Of a stretch of 64,000 nucleotides of DNA, positions 43,605 to 53,647 are shown piece after piece. The stretch comes from Sacculina carcini (lineage: Eukaryota; Arthropoda; Thecostraca; Sacculinidae), in NCBI GenBank assembly GCA_916048095.2, contig OU696597.1:3369550-3433549 (forward strand), in the 5' to 3' direction. Position 1 is the stretch's first letter. Every line of letters begins with the position of its first letter. Below the pieces are notes generated by a model. It did no database searches. It saw only the letters and a list, made by a program, of their open reading frames with translations, and was not told the DNA's origin. Both the position numbers and the translations under genes were made by a program.

Positions 43605-44068
43605 CTCAGAAGGTTGTCGAGAGCCAGCTCTTCCCCGTGCATGGCTCTCACGGTCTGCTCAATACTGGGTGGAAGACCCCACAGAAACTGGCAAGCGACC
43701 CAGCGATCTTCTCCGCTGCCGATCCCCACAACACACTTGGCTAGAAAGCGCAGTTCAGCCATATACTCGTCCGGTGTCTCATTTGCGTTCATCCACCTAC
43801 GTTCTCTGAATCTTGCAAAAGCTGCACATGGTGTTAAGCCGAACGACTGGCGAAGGGCAGCGAGAATTGCGAATTCCTTCTCTTTGTCCGCCGGAGACAG
43901 TTGCCTGTAAACGTTGAATGCTCGACCAGACAGGAAAGTCGGTATTGCGATTGACAAGTTCTCCACGCCTTTCGCCGAACACGCATACCGCAGTTTGTCG
44001 ATCCATGTGTCCAGATCACCACTCCCATCGTATTTCTCAACAATATCTGTCAACTTCAGTTCGTCCAT
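43355..44068 (-). CDS. Gag of the divergent LTR element with two CCHC knuckles
   Basis: 237 codons. A retrotransposon capsid-like region (LTDIVEKYDGSGDLDTWIDK, FLSGRAFNVYRQLSPADKEK, RRWMNANETPDEYMAELRFL) is followed by two classical zinc knuckles, CFKCRQQGHISRNC and CYTCGEPGHVAKNC. The product would bind element RNA in particles. The frame is open although pol is broken. It overlaps pol by 250 bases. Confidence 0.88.
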   Translation of the reverse strand: MDELKLTDIVEKYDGSGDLDTWIDKLRYACSAKGVENLSIAIPTFLSGRAFNVYRQLSPADKEKEFAILAALRQSFGLTPCAAFARFRERRWMNANETPDEYMAELRFLAKCVVGIGSGEDRWVACQFLWGLPPSIEQTVRAMHGEELALDNLLSCSKQVACSKVSVNEDSKGEVGHTYAAVSTKPLVCFKCRQQGHISRNCPTMSRRFVCYTCGEPGHVAKNCPKSENSRGGPAQF

Positions 44069-44167
44069 CGTAGTTCTGCCGAAATAGCTTGTAAAATGTA
44101 TTCACAGTCCAGGCTATAATAAGATGATGACAATGAAATTAACAACTGAATGAAATTTACAATAAGT

Positions 44168-44476
44168 GGGTTCACAAATCCCAACCACACGAAAGTCTCA
44201 TACGACACAAACGACTATCAAACTCCCACGCGACACAACATACCCTCTCACACCGACTCACTATGCGCACTGCCTGTCTTGTTCCGCTCGACCCCACGGG
44301 AGGCACACTATCCAAAACAACCCTCTCTCTCGCACCCCAATTCCCCTAACATACGCCACCGTGGCCAAGTCGCACACAAACATACAAACAAAGCATAAAT
44401 ACTTCGTAGGTAACGGGACGCATTGAGGAAGAGCGAGCCACATGCACACGACAAATATTTGCTGCCTTAACACTCT

Positions 44477-44480
<4 letters not shown>
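44168..44480 (-). repeat. 5' LTR of the divergent element
   Basis: It matches 39850-40161. Differences include CTGCCTGTC versus CTGCCTCTC, an extra G in CACGGGAGG, GGCACACT versus GGCGCACT, and ATAAATACTTC versus ATATATACTCC. Confidence 0.88.
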
Positions 44481-44518
<38 letters not shown>

Positions 44519-44600
44519 CAGTAATACCTCCGCTGACGAACGCTTCAGCTCACGAACTTTTCGCCTCAAGAACATTAAATTCGCGAGCATATAGTCTCGG
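44519..44600. mobile_element. Possible TcMar-Tigger/pogo-like terminal sequence
   Basis: CAGTAATACCTCCGCTGACG after a TA dinucleotide resembles Tigger/pogo termini (CAGTxxTACCTCG...). Degenerate repeats of GCGAAC/ACGAAC follow. The opposite end was not found, so it may be a solo end. Confidence 0.35.
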
Positions 44601-44861
44601 CTGGCGAACTAGTTTTCGGCGGACGAACGAAACCACGCGGTCGAACAGCGCCACGGTGGCGACCACGAGAAGCTGACGCACGCTCACGGCGTCCCAGTTC
44701 GTCACCGCCTTTCGTTGAGTGCGCACGTGGTTTGTGTTTGATAGATATTTTGTACCATATGGAGTGTACTTTTGCTCGGTAATTTGCTCCAATGACAATT
44801 CGCCCTGTTTGGAAAGCTATATTTCTGCGCATCCATCTTGATTCCGGGCTCGCATGTTTGT

Positions 44862-44865
44862 GTGT

Positions 44866-44931
<66 letters not shown>

Positions 44932-44982
44932 GTGCGGCGTTCACGCGCTTTCAGACGTGTGTGTGTGTGTTTGTGCGTGTGC

Positions 44983-45033
<51 letters not shown>

Positions 45034-45050
45034 TGTGTGTATGTATGCAG
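44862..45050 (+). repeat. (GT)n microsatellites upstream of the TOP3A exon
   Basis: Two long GT arrays (about 44862-44930 and 44957-45040) separated by about 30 bases, in the intron just before the exon at 45076. Confidence 0.95.
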
Positions 45051-45075
45051 ATTGGGTGACACTTTTGCTGTGCAG

Positions 45076-45160
45076 GTTAGTATGTGCAACGGGGAGACAT
45101 GGGCTCCGTCGCTACTAACTGAGGCAGATCTTATCACGTTCATGGACAAACATGGAATTG
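45076..45160 (+). CDS. TOP3A: DNA topoisomerase III alpha, internal exon 1 (partial gene)
   Basis: Acceptor TGTGCAG at 45069-45075 and donor ATTG/GTATGC at 45160/45161. The exon encodes LLTEADLITFMDKHGIG, a strongly conserved part of type IA topoisomerases near the strand-passage region. It ends in phase 1, which the next exon completes as GTDATHAEHIE. TOP3A works with BLM and RMI1 to resolve recombination intermediates in the nucleus and also acts in mitochondria. Upstream exons were not found; the retroelements to the left may sit in a long intron. Confidence 0.88.
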
Positions 45161-45369
45161 GTATGCGACATACACACACACATACATACATGAACAAACG
45201 TACATAATATACGCGTTTGGTGTGTGTGTGTTTGTGCGTGTGCTTGTGTGTGTGTGTGTGTATGTGTGTGTGTTTCTCCGTGTATGTGTGTGTGTGCTTG
45301 TGTTTATGTGTGTGCGTGTTTGTGTCTGGGTCTCTCTGTGTGGGTGTGTCTGGGGGGTCATGTATTCAG

Positions 45370-45548
45370 GCACGGACGCGACGCACGCCGAACACATTGA
45401 GACGATCAAAACGCGGCAGTATGTCGGACTGCAGGACAACAGGTTTGTGCCCGGCCGGCTGGGACTCGGCTTGGTCGAGGGCTACGACAACATGGGTTTC
45501 CGCATGTCCAAGTCGCACCTGCGCGCCCAGGCAGGCAGACTTGAAGAG
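45370..45548 (+). CDS. TOP3A: DNA topoisomerase III alpha, internal exon 2
   Basis: Acceptor ATTCAG at 45364-45369; probable donor GAAGAG/GTCGGC at 45548/45549. The exon encodes TDATHAEHIETIKTRQYVGL and later FVPGRLGLGLVEGYDNMGF, directly continuing the previous exon as in animal TOP3A. The exon that should follow (DGKK...VQKY-like) was not recognised in 45.6-46.9 kb. Confidence 0.88.
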
Positions 45549-46986
45549 GTCGGCGCGCGACACTGCTGCTGAAACTCATCCGTTTCTTCTCTGTTCACTC
45601 GTCTTTTAATCTCTGCTCTTTTTCTCTGTGTCTCACACGTTTTTTACCTTTCTTTCTAGGGCAGTGAATCTTAAGGTTTTCAGTGTTTGTACTGCTTTGA
45701 AATCAGCACTCAGTTCTCGCACGCACCCTGAGAATTCTTGATAGCTATATGAAAAAGATAGAACTACAAACGACGTGATGACAAACTTTTTTATTCAATA
45801 TTCATTCATACAGCTTTTGAATTTGTCACAGGAATCCTTGCACCCATTAGAAAGCAAACTCGCGCCCTTGTCAATCAATCAATGTTTATTTGTTGTCCAC
45901 TCATGGTTTTTATCAACAAATTTCCAAGGAATTCACACAAAACACTGATAAACTCATAATATATGATTACACATAAATATATGATTCATGAAAATATAAA
46001 GTCTATGTCTATTTAAAGATAAAAATAAAACATAAAAAGGTTAAAATTAAGATTAAAAGTTGCTCAGGTATTTGTTGTAATTTTAGACAGCTCGGCTCTT
46101 GAATTGCTTTTTTGTCAACGATAGACGTGTTTTTGGTATTTGCAGCTGGCCATCGCCGATCGCTCTTGTTGATTTTGAAACCCTGGTAAAGAACCCGTGG
46201 TTTGGGTGGACATTGAAAAGTTCACTATAAAAAAGTGTGTGAAGGAAGAAATGCTCGAGTGTGAAGGCGTTTTTGACGTCGTAAAGTAAACTTAGTGTGT
46301 ATGTGAGTGTGTGTGGTAGTGTGTGACGGCGTACGCAACGCTTAGGATGTCCTTCGCGAACAAATTAAAAAATACCGCGCAGTTTTCGAACGAGCCAGTC
46401 AACAGGTGAACTAATACTTCTCCCAATATTAACATTACTTGGAAATTATTTGACAATCACAGTCGGCCCTCCAAATAGCGGAATCCAAGGAACGGGCAAC
46501 AACATCCGCTATTTGTAGGTGTGTTCTGCAGCAATGTTTATCAACCATTTTCACTGTGAATCGTTCAATTTTCACAACAATAATTCTCTGAATAACTACC
46601 AGTTTGCATCTTTTGTCAAATGTTTCTACCCAAGTATTTCATCACCACAGAAATTTAGTCAGCTGTGCGGCATTCTCTGGACGCCATGGCCTTGGTGGGC
46701 TGCAGTTTGCAGGAGAGACCCGTTGCATCAGCGTTGAACACATCATTAGTCTCCGATGCAATAGTAATAGAAATTGTCAATATTATAGGAAGGTGTGTGT
46801 GCGCGCGTGTGTGTGTGTGGATATGATTGTGTGTGTGTGTTTGTATATGTTTGTGTGTGTATTTGCATATGTTTGTGTGTGTGTGTGTGTGTTTGTATAT
46901 GCTTGTGTATACTTGTGCATGTGTGTGTGTGTTTATATATGTTTATGTATGTATTTATGTGTGTTTGTTTAACGTATGTCACGCAG

Positions 46987-47292
46987 ACACTCCGCGACAG
47001 AGATCGGCCATATTTATCATGCAGCGGTTATCCGGCGTGTGGCTACCGGACACCGTTCAGAGCGTACAGGTCAGCCAAGACCAAGCTCGCTATCCGCTCT
47101 GCGCCGTCCAGCCGCGGCTACTGTGCTTCACCTTCAGCAGCGCCATCTTTTGCCAGTATTTTCGGCGCGCACACACGGCCTGCGTTGGCGGCTGCGATCA
47201 AAACTTTCTGCAGATTGTCGGACTGAAAAGCTTGGCCGAGGCGGCGGCTGAGGCTTCTGCTGCTAGAAATAATACTGCTTCAGCCGCCGTAG
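46987..47292 (+). pseudogene. TOP3A: TOP3A zinc-region exon with a frame break
   Basis: After an acceptor CACGCAG (46980-46986) one frame reads RPYLSCSGYPAC, matching the first zinc motif after the catalytic core. The next frame reads SGVWLPDTVQSVQVSQDQAR and ACVGGCDQNF, matching the following VWxPD...GGCD region. The two frames overlap at CCGGCGTGTGGCTACCGG, so a short deletion, possibly between GTGT repeats, is likely. Donor GTAG/GTATGT at about 47292. The gene copy is therefore defective here unless this is an assembly error. Confidence 0.7.
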
Positions 47293-47839
47293 GTATGTGT
47301 GTGTGTCTGCGTGTATATGTGTGTAAGTCTGCGTGTATATGTGTGTATGTCTGCGTGTATGTTTGTGTGCCAGTGGGTGTGTGTGCATGTGTGGCTCTGC
47401 GTGTATGTGTGTTTCTGCGTGTACGCGTCTGTGCGTGTATGTGTGTGTGTGTGTGCCTGTGTATGTAGTTTTGCACACAGTCAACGTATATTTTGACCAT
47501 GCTCAATGCACACTCCCGCTCAATATTTATTTCAATTATTTTGTGTGTGTACGTGCCTGTGCGTATGAATCTCTGTGTATGTGTGTGTGTGTGTTTATGT
47601 GTCTGTACGTGTGTTTACACATTTACACACATATGGTCATTGGGCGTTACCTTGTCATCAAGCTAACTGTGTTGTCACTTTGCTAAGCTTACATTGTTAA
47701 GCATATTTTGTTGTTACTCGCTGTTCTGCGTTAATGAACTTTATACGTTTCTGCTGTTGTTATTGTTGTGTGCAAATTACATGCCAATTAATACAAAAAT
47801 TATAGTTCGTGTTTATTTATAACATCGAATTTGTATGTA

Positions 47840-47999
47840 TTTTAAATTTTAGAAATAGATTGAAGTTTCTGGCTGGGGAATATGAACGGCGGCCAGGCCC
47901 AATAATTTGGCCGGCCCGTGCGACTGCTGAACTGCTCCACCGAGTTCATTGCACTCAGCTCGGCATTGTCGCCTCCCAACACCAGAAACTCGTCCATCC
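47840..47999 (-). CDS. Kelch-repeat protein, exon 3
   Basis: On the minus strand the acceptor TGTAG follows a sense-strand (GT)n tract. The exon encodes MDEFLVLGGDNAELSAMNSV then EQFSSRTGRP, a kelch blade (LxxxGG...VExF). It begins with GG, completing a Gly codon split by the preceding exon (phase 1). The frame ends at TAA near 47842 after PPFIFPSQKLQS; whether this is the true end or read-through into an intron is unclear. Confidence 0.75.
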
Positions 48000-48750
48000 C
48001 TACACACACACGTACACACACACACACACACACGTACACACACATATATCGACATTTTGGTGTGATAGTTTCAAGAATGCAATTTGAAATTAGAAATGAA
48101 ATAAATGTGATTTTTTATAAAACGATATAAAATGAACAATATAAAACTGGAGTTGAAGAATTAAGTTGAATAAAAAATTAAATATAATTTAATTAAACTG
48201 TAAATTTAAAAATATATAATTTGAAATATATTGAATAAATTTGAAATGCATATTTTGTGAATGAACAAAACACCATATTGATACAATCGGTCATTTGACG
48301 CATTTTAGCCAGTTGTGTTATGTTGTTCTGTTTGTAGAAATGTTATTTGGTTACAGTGACAATAACAATATGTTAATACCAAACTTGTTTGAAATGTATC
48401 AACCGTTTTCTGCTGAAATGTTTTCTCATGAGAATATTTATCTTAGTATTTCCCTATTTAATCCATCATCTTATATGTAAATATTGAATATTTGTATTCT
48501 CATACGTTCATATGCTGCTGGTGAATATAAATCCACTATCCAGATCAGTGACAGTGCCAGTTTTTTGCCGGTGGGGGGCTGAGGGGGTACCAAGAATGTT
48601 CATGATCAGGAGTTGGAGGGGGAGTTAAGGGGGTTGGCATATTTTTCGTATACTTCAGCCCTGCAAGCCCCTCTTCTTGGCGCCACCACTGACTGATAGA
48701 CCAGATTCATCATATTTTATTGGCGCCGTATAAGAGCGACATTGTCTCAC

Positions 48751-48965
48751 CGTAGCCAACGAGCGTGTGTCGGCATCTGGGGTAATTGAGACATGGCGCC
48801 ACATGTTTCCAGCACTGACTGTCACACATCTCGACGCGATTCACGCTGTCTATATTGGCCTGGCCCTCGTTTCGTCCCAGACCGCCTACCAGGTATAATT
48901 TACCACCGGTCACAATTAGTCGTCCGTGAGAGCAAGATCTCCGCAGAGCTGGATCATCACTCCAT
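48751..48965 (-). CDS. Kelch-repeat protein, exon 2
   Basis: Minus-strand acceptor CATTACAG before 48965 and donor TACG/GTGAGA after 48751. It encodes WSDDPALRRSCSHGRLIVTG then KLYLVGGLGRN and NYPRCRHTLVGYG, a complete kelch blade with the double glycine. The first base completes a Thr codon with exon 1 (LRKT/WSDDP) and the last base joins exon 3 (YG/MDEF). The frame-consistent joins support a real split gene. Kelch propellers often act as substrate receptors for Cullin-3, but the BTB/BACK part was not seen. Confidence 0.82.
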
Positions 48966-49577
48966 CTGTAATGCAATTCCAATTGATGGTAAAAATCATC
49001 GTAAGACACTGATTGCAAACTGTCTAAATGTCTGTTTGTACCCTATCTCCTCCTAAACCACTGGACAGATTTTGATGAAACTTGATCCCAAGGGTAAAAT
49101 GGATGCAAGAAGGTCATATGATAGATTTAGTTTACCTCTTATTGCTATGTGTATCTTCTGGTCACAAATTATTTCATCATTTCGCTTCTTCTTTACCCGC
49201 TTATGTAACATGTCCATAATGTGTAGTTGGTTTAGGATATCAAGGCCGAATTGGGGGTATGCAGCTTTGGATCTGGTTTGTGGCCAGAAGAAGCTGCACG
49301 TCTACTTAATTTGTACTTCGGTCTTTTAATTTGAAAAAATACATGTTCCGAAACGTCAGAGGTATAGAGTAAGCTATTAGAATGTTTAAATATTTCGAAG
49401 GCAGTTTTATGGAAAATGTAAGGTACATCAGCCAAAGTATATTGGCTTGAAAATTTAAGTTCACTCGATCTTGTTTCCAAATTTCGCTAATAGCTGCCAC
49501 TCCAAAATATAATGATTGAAACGAATGGCAGCAATTGAGACATCAAAGTCAATCATACAGAGAGAGAGAGAGCGTAC

Positions 49578-49810
49578 GTTTTTCTCAGCGGATCGTAGAG
49601 GAAGACCGTGGTAGATATGGGACACTTGCTCTGATTGTTGAATCCGCCCACCACTCATATTCTGTGCTGGAAAACCGCACACGTTAGGCCTGTACGAGGG
49701 CACGCAAGCTCGGACATTTCTGTCCAGCTGTCCCGGCGCGGGCAGTACACTTGCACCAGACTCATAGAGTAGCCACAGTCATCCTGTCCTCCCAGAATAT
49801 ACAAGTCTCC
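49578..49810 (-). pseudogene. Kelch-repeat protein, exon 1 seen here, with an in-frame TGA
   Basis: Minus-strand acceptor GATTTACAG before 49810; donor AAAAC/GTACGC after 49578. The exon encodes GDLYILGGQDDCGYSMSLVQ, VYCPRRDSWTEM and RTGLTCAVFQHRI, then a TGA at 49655-49657, then VVGGFNNQS and TTVFLYDPLRKT in the same frame. The stop sits in the conserved IYVVGG position of the second blade. Everything else is kelch-like, so this is a nonsense mutation, a base-call error or a recent pseudogene. Confidence 0.75.
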
Positions 49811-49859
49811 CTGTAAATCAGCCGACAACATCATGTATATATCATATAGACTCTTCATA

Positions 49860-50445
49860 TAGACAAACCAGGATCAAAATTAAACCAAATTGGCATTGCG
49901 GGTAAACAGTCCAACAGCTTTCATATGATGCTTATGAAGATGATAATTGATGTTTAAGGGGTGCACCGGCCTGCAGACCATATGGTATCCCATCTATCAT
50001 ATCGTTGACTAGGATACCGTTTGAATAGCAAGGATAACTTCAATAATCCCGCTTATGGCAGCAGTTGAATTATTCACAGTTCTCATGTGTGAGAGCACAC
50101 ATGTCGACTCGATATCCATAAATATATATTAGCTCTGTGATAGGGCCTAACAGAATTGATTTTACTAGAGTTGAATGTAGCAAAATGCAAGCGTCAAGTA
50201 TCCACGTGTCTACTCATACCATTCTCAGAGCAATCCTACAAAGGCCCATTATACACTATCCATTATGCACGATTGTTCGCAATTGTGTGTGTGTGAGAGT
50301 TTATGTGTGTGTGTGTGTGTGTGTGAGTTGGTGCTGTCGTGGTGTGCTGACGTGTTTTCGTGTGCTCCGTCTGACTATTCAGTGTTTCCGGTGGTGCGCA
50401 TACGCCGTGTGTGTGTGCGTGTTTGTATGCGCTTCTGTCGCTAAC
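49860..50445. other. No gene recognised
   Basis: AT-rich DNA followed by (GT)n at 50284-50325. Further upstream exons of the minus-strand kelch gene could lie here or beyond, but none was recognised. Confidence 0.4.
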
Positions 50446-50449
50446 TGCC

Positions 50450-51065
50450 ATGGTTTGTTACAAGTGTGATGGCGGCTCTGCGGATGCCAAATTGGTTAAA
50501 TGGTCTGTGCAGTCGGTTTGCGCATAAGAAATGTATTGGCATGGGCGGACTGAAGACTGAGAACATCGGCCAAGTGAGGTATTTATGTGATCATTGCTTT
50601 GATGAGGTGACTTCACTCAAAAGGCTCATTGGCTCATCGCCGAATTAAAAACTGGTCTTCAAGATTTTACTGCAAAGGCAGACGAGATGATGACGGCAGT
50701 CAATAAAAAATAATGAGCTTTGAATTGATTGAAGCTAAGGTGAACGAAGTCGCTACGGATCTTGTTACTGCTGCTGAAGTGTTCACTGTAGAGGAGCATG
50801 CGTCCTCTCCATCGTGGACTCAGGTGGTAAACAGGAAAAAGAAGAAAACACGGCCCGTGAGATCGAAAAGTGATGATGTGCCGACTGTCACAAACGAGCA
50901 TAATAAGTCAGCTCACGCCGAAATGACGGGGCAGCAAAATGTTCGGCAAACAAATGATCGGCAACCGATCAGAAAGAAAAAAAAATGCTGACGGGAATGT
51001 CTAAATCGTCTAAGCTGCCAACGGTATCACGTTTATACCGGGCAAACGTGTTCGTCACTCGTGAA
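50450..51065 (+). pseudogene. Non-LTR retrotransposon ORF1 fragment (PHD-type finger and basic region)
   Basis: A frame beginning MVCYKCDGGSADAKLVKW, then (another frame) HKKCIGMGGLKTENIGQVRY and LCDHCFDEV, gives a C-C...HxxC...C-x2-C pattern like the PHD finger of CR1/Jockey-group ORF1 proteins. A helical ELKTGLQDFTAKADEMMTAV segment and a basic SWTQVVNRKKKKTRPVRS region follow from 50640 to 50990, with frame breaks. It may be the 5' part of the same ORF1 family as the fragment at 23420, but they do not overlap, so this is inference. Confidence 0.6.
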
Positions 51066-51665
51066 ATTCATATTGAATTCATAAAAAATATGAAATTCAT
51101 ATTGAATTCATAAAAAATATGAAAAATTAAGAATGAAATAGGGTACACTCATAAAAATATTAATCAATTGAAAATTCCAATTTTAATCATTTTTATTTCG
51201 ACAAAATATTTCCCCTCAGTCCGCCTTAGTCATTTTTACACCCGCACGTCGTACTGAATAATTCAGAACTCGAACACGATCCGTTCTGGATCTTGAAGTC
51301 AAATCCACTGGTTTTGTGTATGGATTAATTCTACAGTGGAAATTGAACGTTCTATTGTCTATAGTTGCGTAATTATTTGAAAAAAAGAGTTTTTTAAATG
51401 AACCATTTGAAAAAATGAACTAAAATATGGAAACACTTCTTTTTAAACCCGCCCGTCGTGCGGAACAATTCATACAATAAAATTCATATTATATCCATAA
51501 CATTTAATGAATACAAATTGAAAAGCAGAAAATTTAACCTATAAATATCTTAACCAATAGAAGAGTCTAAATGTGAATATATTTGTTTTTATTTTGACAA
51601 ATATTATCCATCAACCCACCTGATATATAAATCTGCCCGTCGTGTGGTATAATTCAGAACACAAA
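51066..51665. repeat. Degenerate tandem repeat, three units of about 190 bp
   Basis: A motif like CCCGYMCGTCGTRYKGAAYAATTC recurs at about 51241, 51452 and 51628, each preceded by a CGACAAAATATT/TGACAAATATTAT stretch and followed by GAACTCGAACACG-like sequence. ATGAAATTCATATTGAATTC is also locally duplicated at 51058-51105. No genes. Confidence 0.6.
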
Positions 51666-51669
51666 CACG

Positions 51670-53605
51670 AAACAAACAATGAAAGATGATGAAATCTTTT
51701 CATTAGAATGTTTCCAAACTATATTTATTACTTGGTTTTTAAGTAAGATTACATGGTCTAGAGCAGTGATAGTCAACCTGGGTGCATGGTGCACCCCAGG
51801 GTGCATGATTTTTTTCAAAGGGTACATGGAAATAATGGGGTACATGGAAATAATGGGGTACATGGAGGGGTACATGACAAGGTGTGAGTGAATTGTAAAT
51901 GTACGTGTGCACGGCTGAGCGTGTCCTTGAGCACGTTACTTGCACTCAGCACTCACAGCATTGAGCACTCACATTATTTGTACATTTAAAAATAGAAATA
52001 CAAAAGGTATACACATATAATTATATTGTTTTATTATACAGTTACCATCTATATAATTGTTTAGGACCAAGTAGCTATTTTTTATATTTAAAATAGAGGC
52101 CTAATACTTTTATTTATATATTTTCGGTCTTAAAAATAAAAAACAATGTTATTTTTATTTTATTTTTTTTTGTCGACGGCGCTAGGGTACATGAATTTTT
52201 CAAGAGCTCCCGGAAGGGTGCATGATCTTAGAAAAGGTTGAAGAACACTGGTCTAGAGTATCGAAGGCTTAGGATATGTACAGAAATACTCCCATTACAT
52301 GCGTACTATTGTCCAAATTTTTATATACTTCGGAGACATAGTTTAGAATAGCTGTTTCTGTGGAGTATTTTGGTCTAAATCTATATTGATTTTTGTATAT
52401 TAAGTTATTTGTCTCAACGTAATTGACCAACCTTTTAGCTAGCACTTTTTCAATAATTTAGCTGCACGACGGTAACAGTGCTATAGGACGATAATTATTT
52501 ATGTGAGATATATCCCCTGACTTATATATTGGAATCACTTTAGCCTGATTCAAGCTATCCGGGAAGACACCGGTGGATATGCTCAGATTCACTATGTGTG
52601 TCAGAGGCTGACTTATGTATGATCGTACCTCCCGTAGGATTTTTGGCGGAATATCATCAAATCCCGATGACTCTTTATTGAAGTCGGTCAGATATCCATA
52701 AATTTCATTGGGTTCAGTGGGATGTAAAAACATTGATGTTTCCGTGGAGTAGTTTAAATATCGAGTAAAGTCATAGTTCTTGGTGTCGATATCAGCTGTA
52801 TTCCCCATTCTCAGAGAATAGTTGTTCAGTTTGTTGGTGATTTCCACATCAGAACCGCGTCCGGTCGACAGGTCAGGTTTCACTGCGGAACTTCTTCCTA
52901 GCATTGTGTTGATTAATTTCCAGTGATTTTTTGGATTCCCTTGAGCTTCTTCTAATATTTTTTTTAAGAAGCTGCTTTTTGCAGCTCTCAACGTTTCAGT
53001 TAGAGTAATTCTGTACTTCTTGTAAATACCTCTATGAGTGAGAGGCCATTTACGTGAAAATTTTTCTAGCTTATGTTTCGTACGAATGCATTTAACCAGA
53101 TTGGTCGTTAGGTACGGACTCAGTCGATCTTTTTCTCGGATTGTCACGGTTTTGATAGGGAATTGTTTTTCAAACTGAGTGTGAATAGCTCATGAAAAAT
53201 CCCATACGCCTTATCTGGACACTCGCAACTCAATACCGCTGACCAGTCCAATTGCCCGGTATCTCTCCTAAAATTATCCATTGTTTTTTTGTGAAATTAT
53301 CGTCGTTGAGTTTTGTACCGGCTAGAAGCATTCGATTTGATTATATTAAACTCCGAAACTAATGTAATGTGATCGGAAATGTCGCTGTAAATGATGTAAT
53401 TGGCTGTATTGTTGTGAAAATTCGTTGCCTAAATGTGATCGATCAAAGTGGCTGAAGTGTCAGTGACTCTAGTGGGTTTAGTTGTGAGTGGGTGCAACGA
53501 TAGTGAGAACATGCGGTTTCTGAATTCATCGACGTAATTATCCTGACTCAGCAGGTCTATATTGAAATCACCGAAGACAAAAACACCTGCATATTTATCC
53601 TCGTG
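51670..53605 (-). pseudogene. Jockey/CR1-type non-LTR relic, interrupted by a MITE
   Basis: From right to left on the minus strand: endonuclease end VFGDFNIDLLSQDN near 53560, then LSPYLTTNLVKCIRTKHKLE (53120), AQGNPKNHWKLINTMLGRSS and NNYRPIALLPSCS (52460), RT blocks near 52400, and AFDTLDHVILLKNQV split by the MITE at 51764-52250. Several stops and frame breaks occur. It is clearly related to the element at 9412-17106 (shared KxKHKLEK, GNPKxHWxxINT and STGVFP motifs). Confidence 0.82.
51764..52250. mobile_element. hAT-type MITE, 487 bp, with 8-bp target duplication GTCTAGAG
   Basis: Begins CAGTGATAGTCAACCTGGGT and ends AAGGTTGAAGAACACTG, imperfect inverted ends of the CAGTG...CACTG hAT type. 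GTCTAGAG flanks both sides (51756-51763 and 52251-52258), matching the NTCTAGAN target consensus of hAT-Charlie-type elements. No transposase frame. It contains a 17-base direct repeat unit (ACATGGAAATAATGGGGT) near 51823-51860. Confidence 0.88.
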
Positions 53606-53647
53606 TGTAATTAACAGTAAGATTTCTCAATTTGTCAAGGAATAATA

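Larger units (their letters stand above)
39850..44480 (-). mobile_element. Divergent Ty3/Gypsy-like LTR retrotransposon, decayed
   Basis: 312-bp LTRs (39850-40161 and 44168-44480) enclose minus-strand gag and a broken pol. LTR copies differ by about four substitutions and one indel. The insertion lies next to (TA)n on the left and (CA)n(TA)n on the right; no target duplication could be seen. Sequence after the 5' LTR (CTTATTGTAAATTTC) lacks the usual TGG start of a primer site, so the primer is unknown. The RT and RNase H (VDASSLATG, LRKSKDTTHINVPQLDAAIK) differ clearly from the CsRn1-like elements nearby. Confidence 0.85.

Noticed and set aside
25947-49657. Possible reassignment of TGA, because TGA interrupts BEL gag (25947), Gypsy-2 pol (33503) and kelch exon 1 (49655)
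   Set aside because: Other lesions are TAA or frameshifts, and zinc-finger B, Gypsy-2 gag and the transmembrane exon end normally at TGA. CpG decay in old copies explains most cases.
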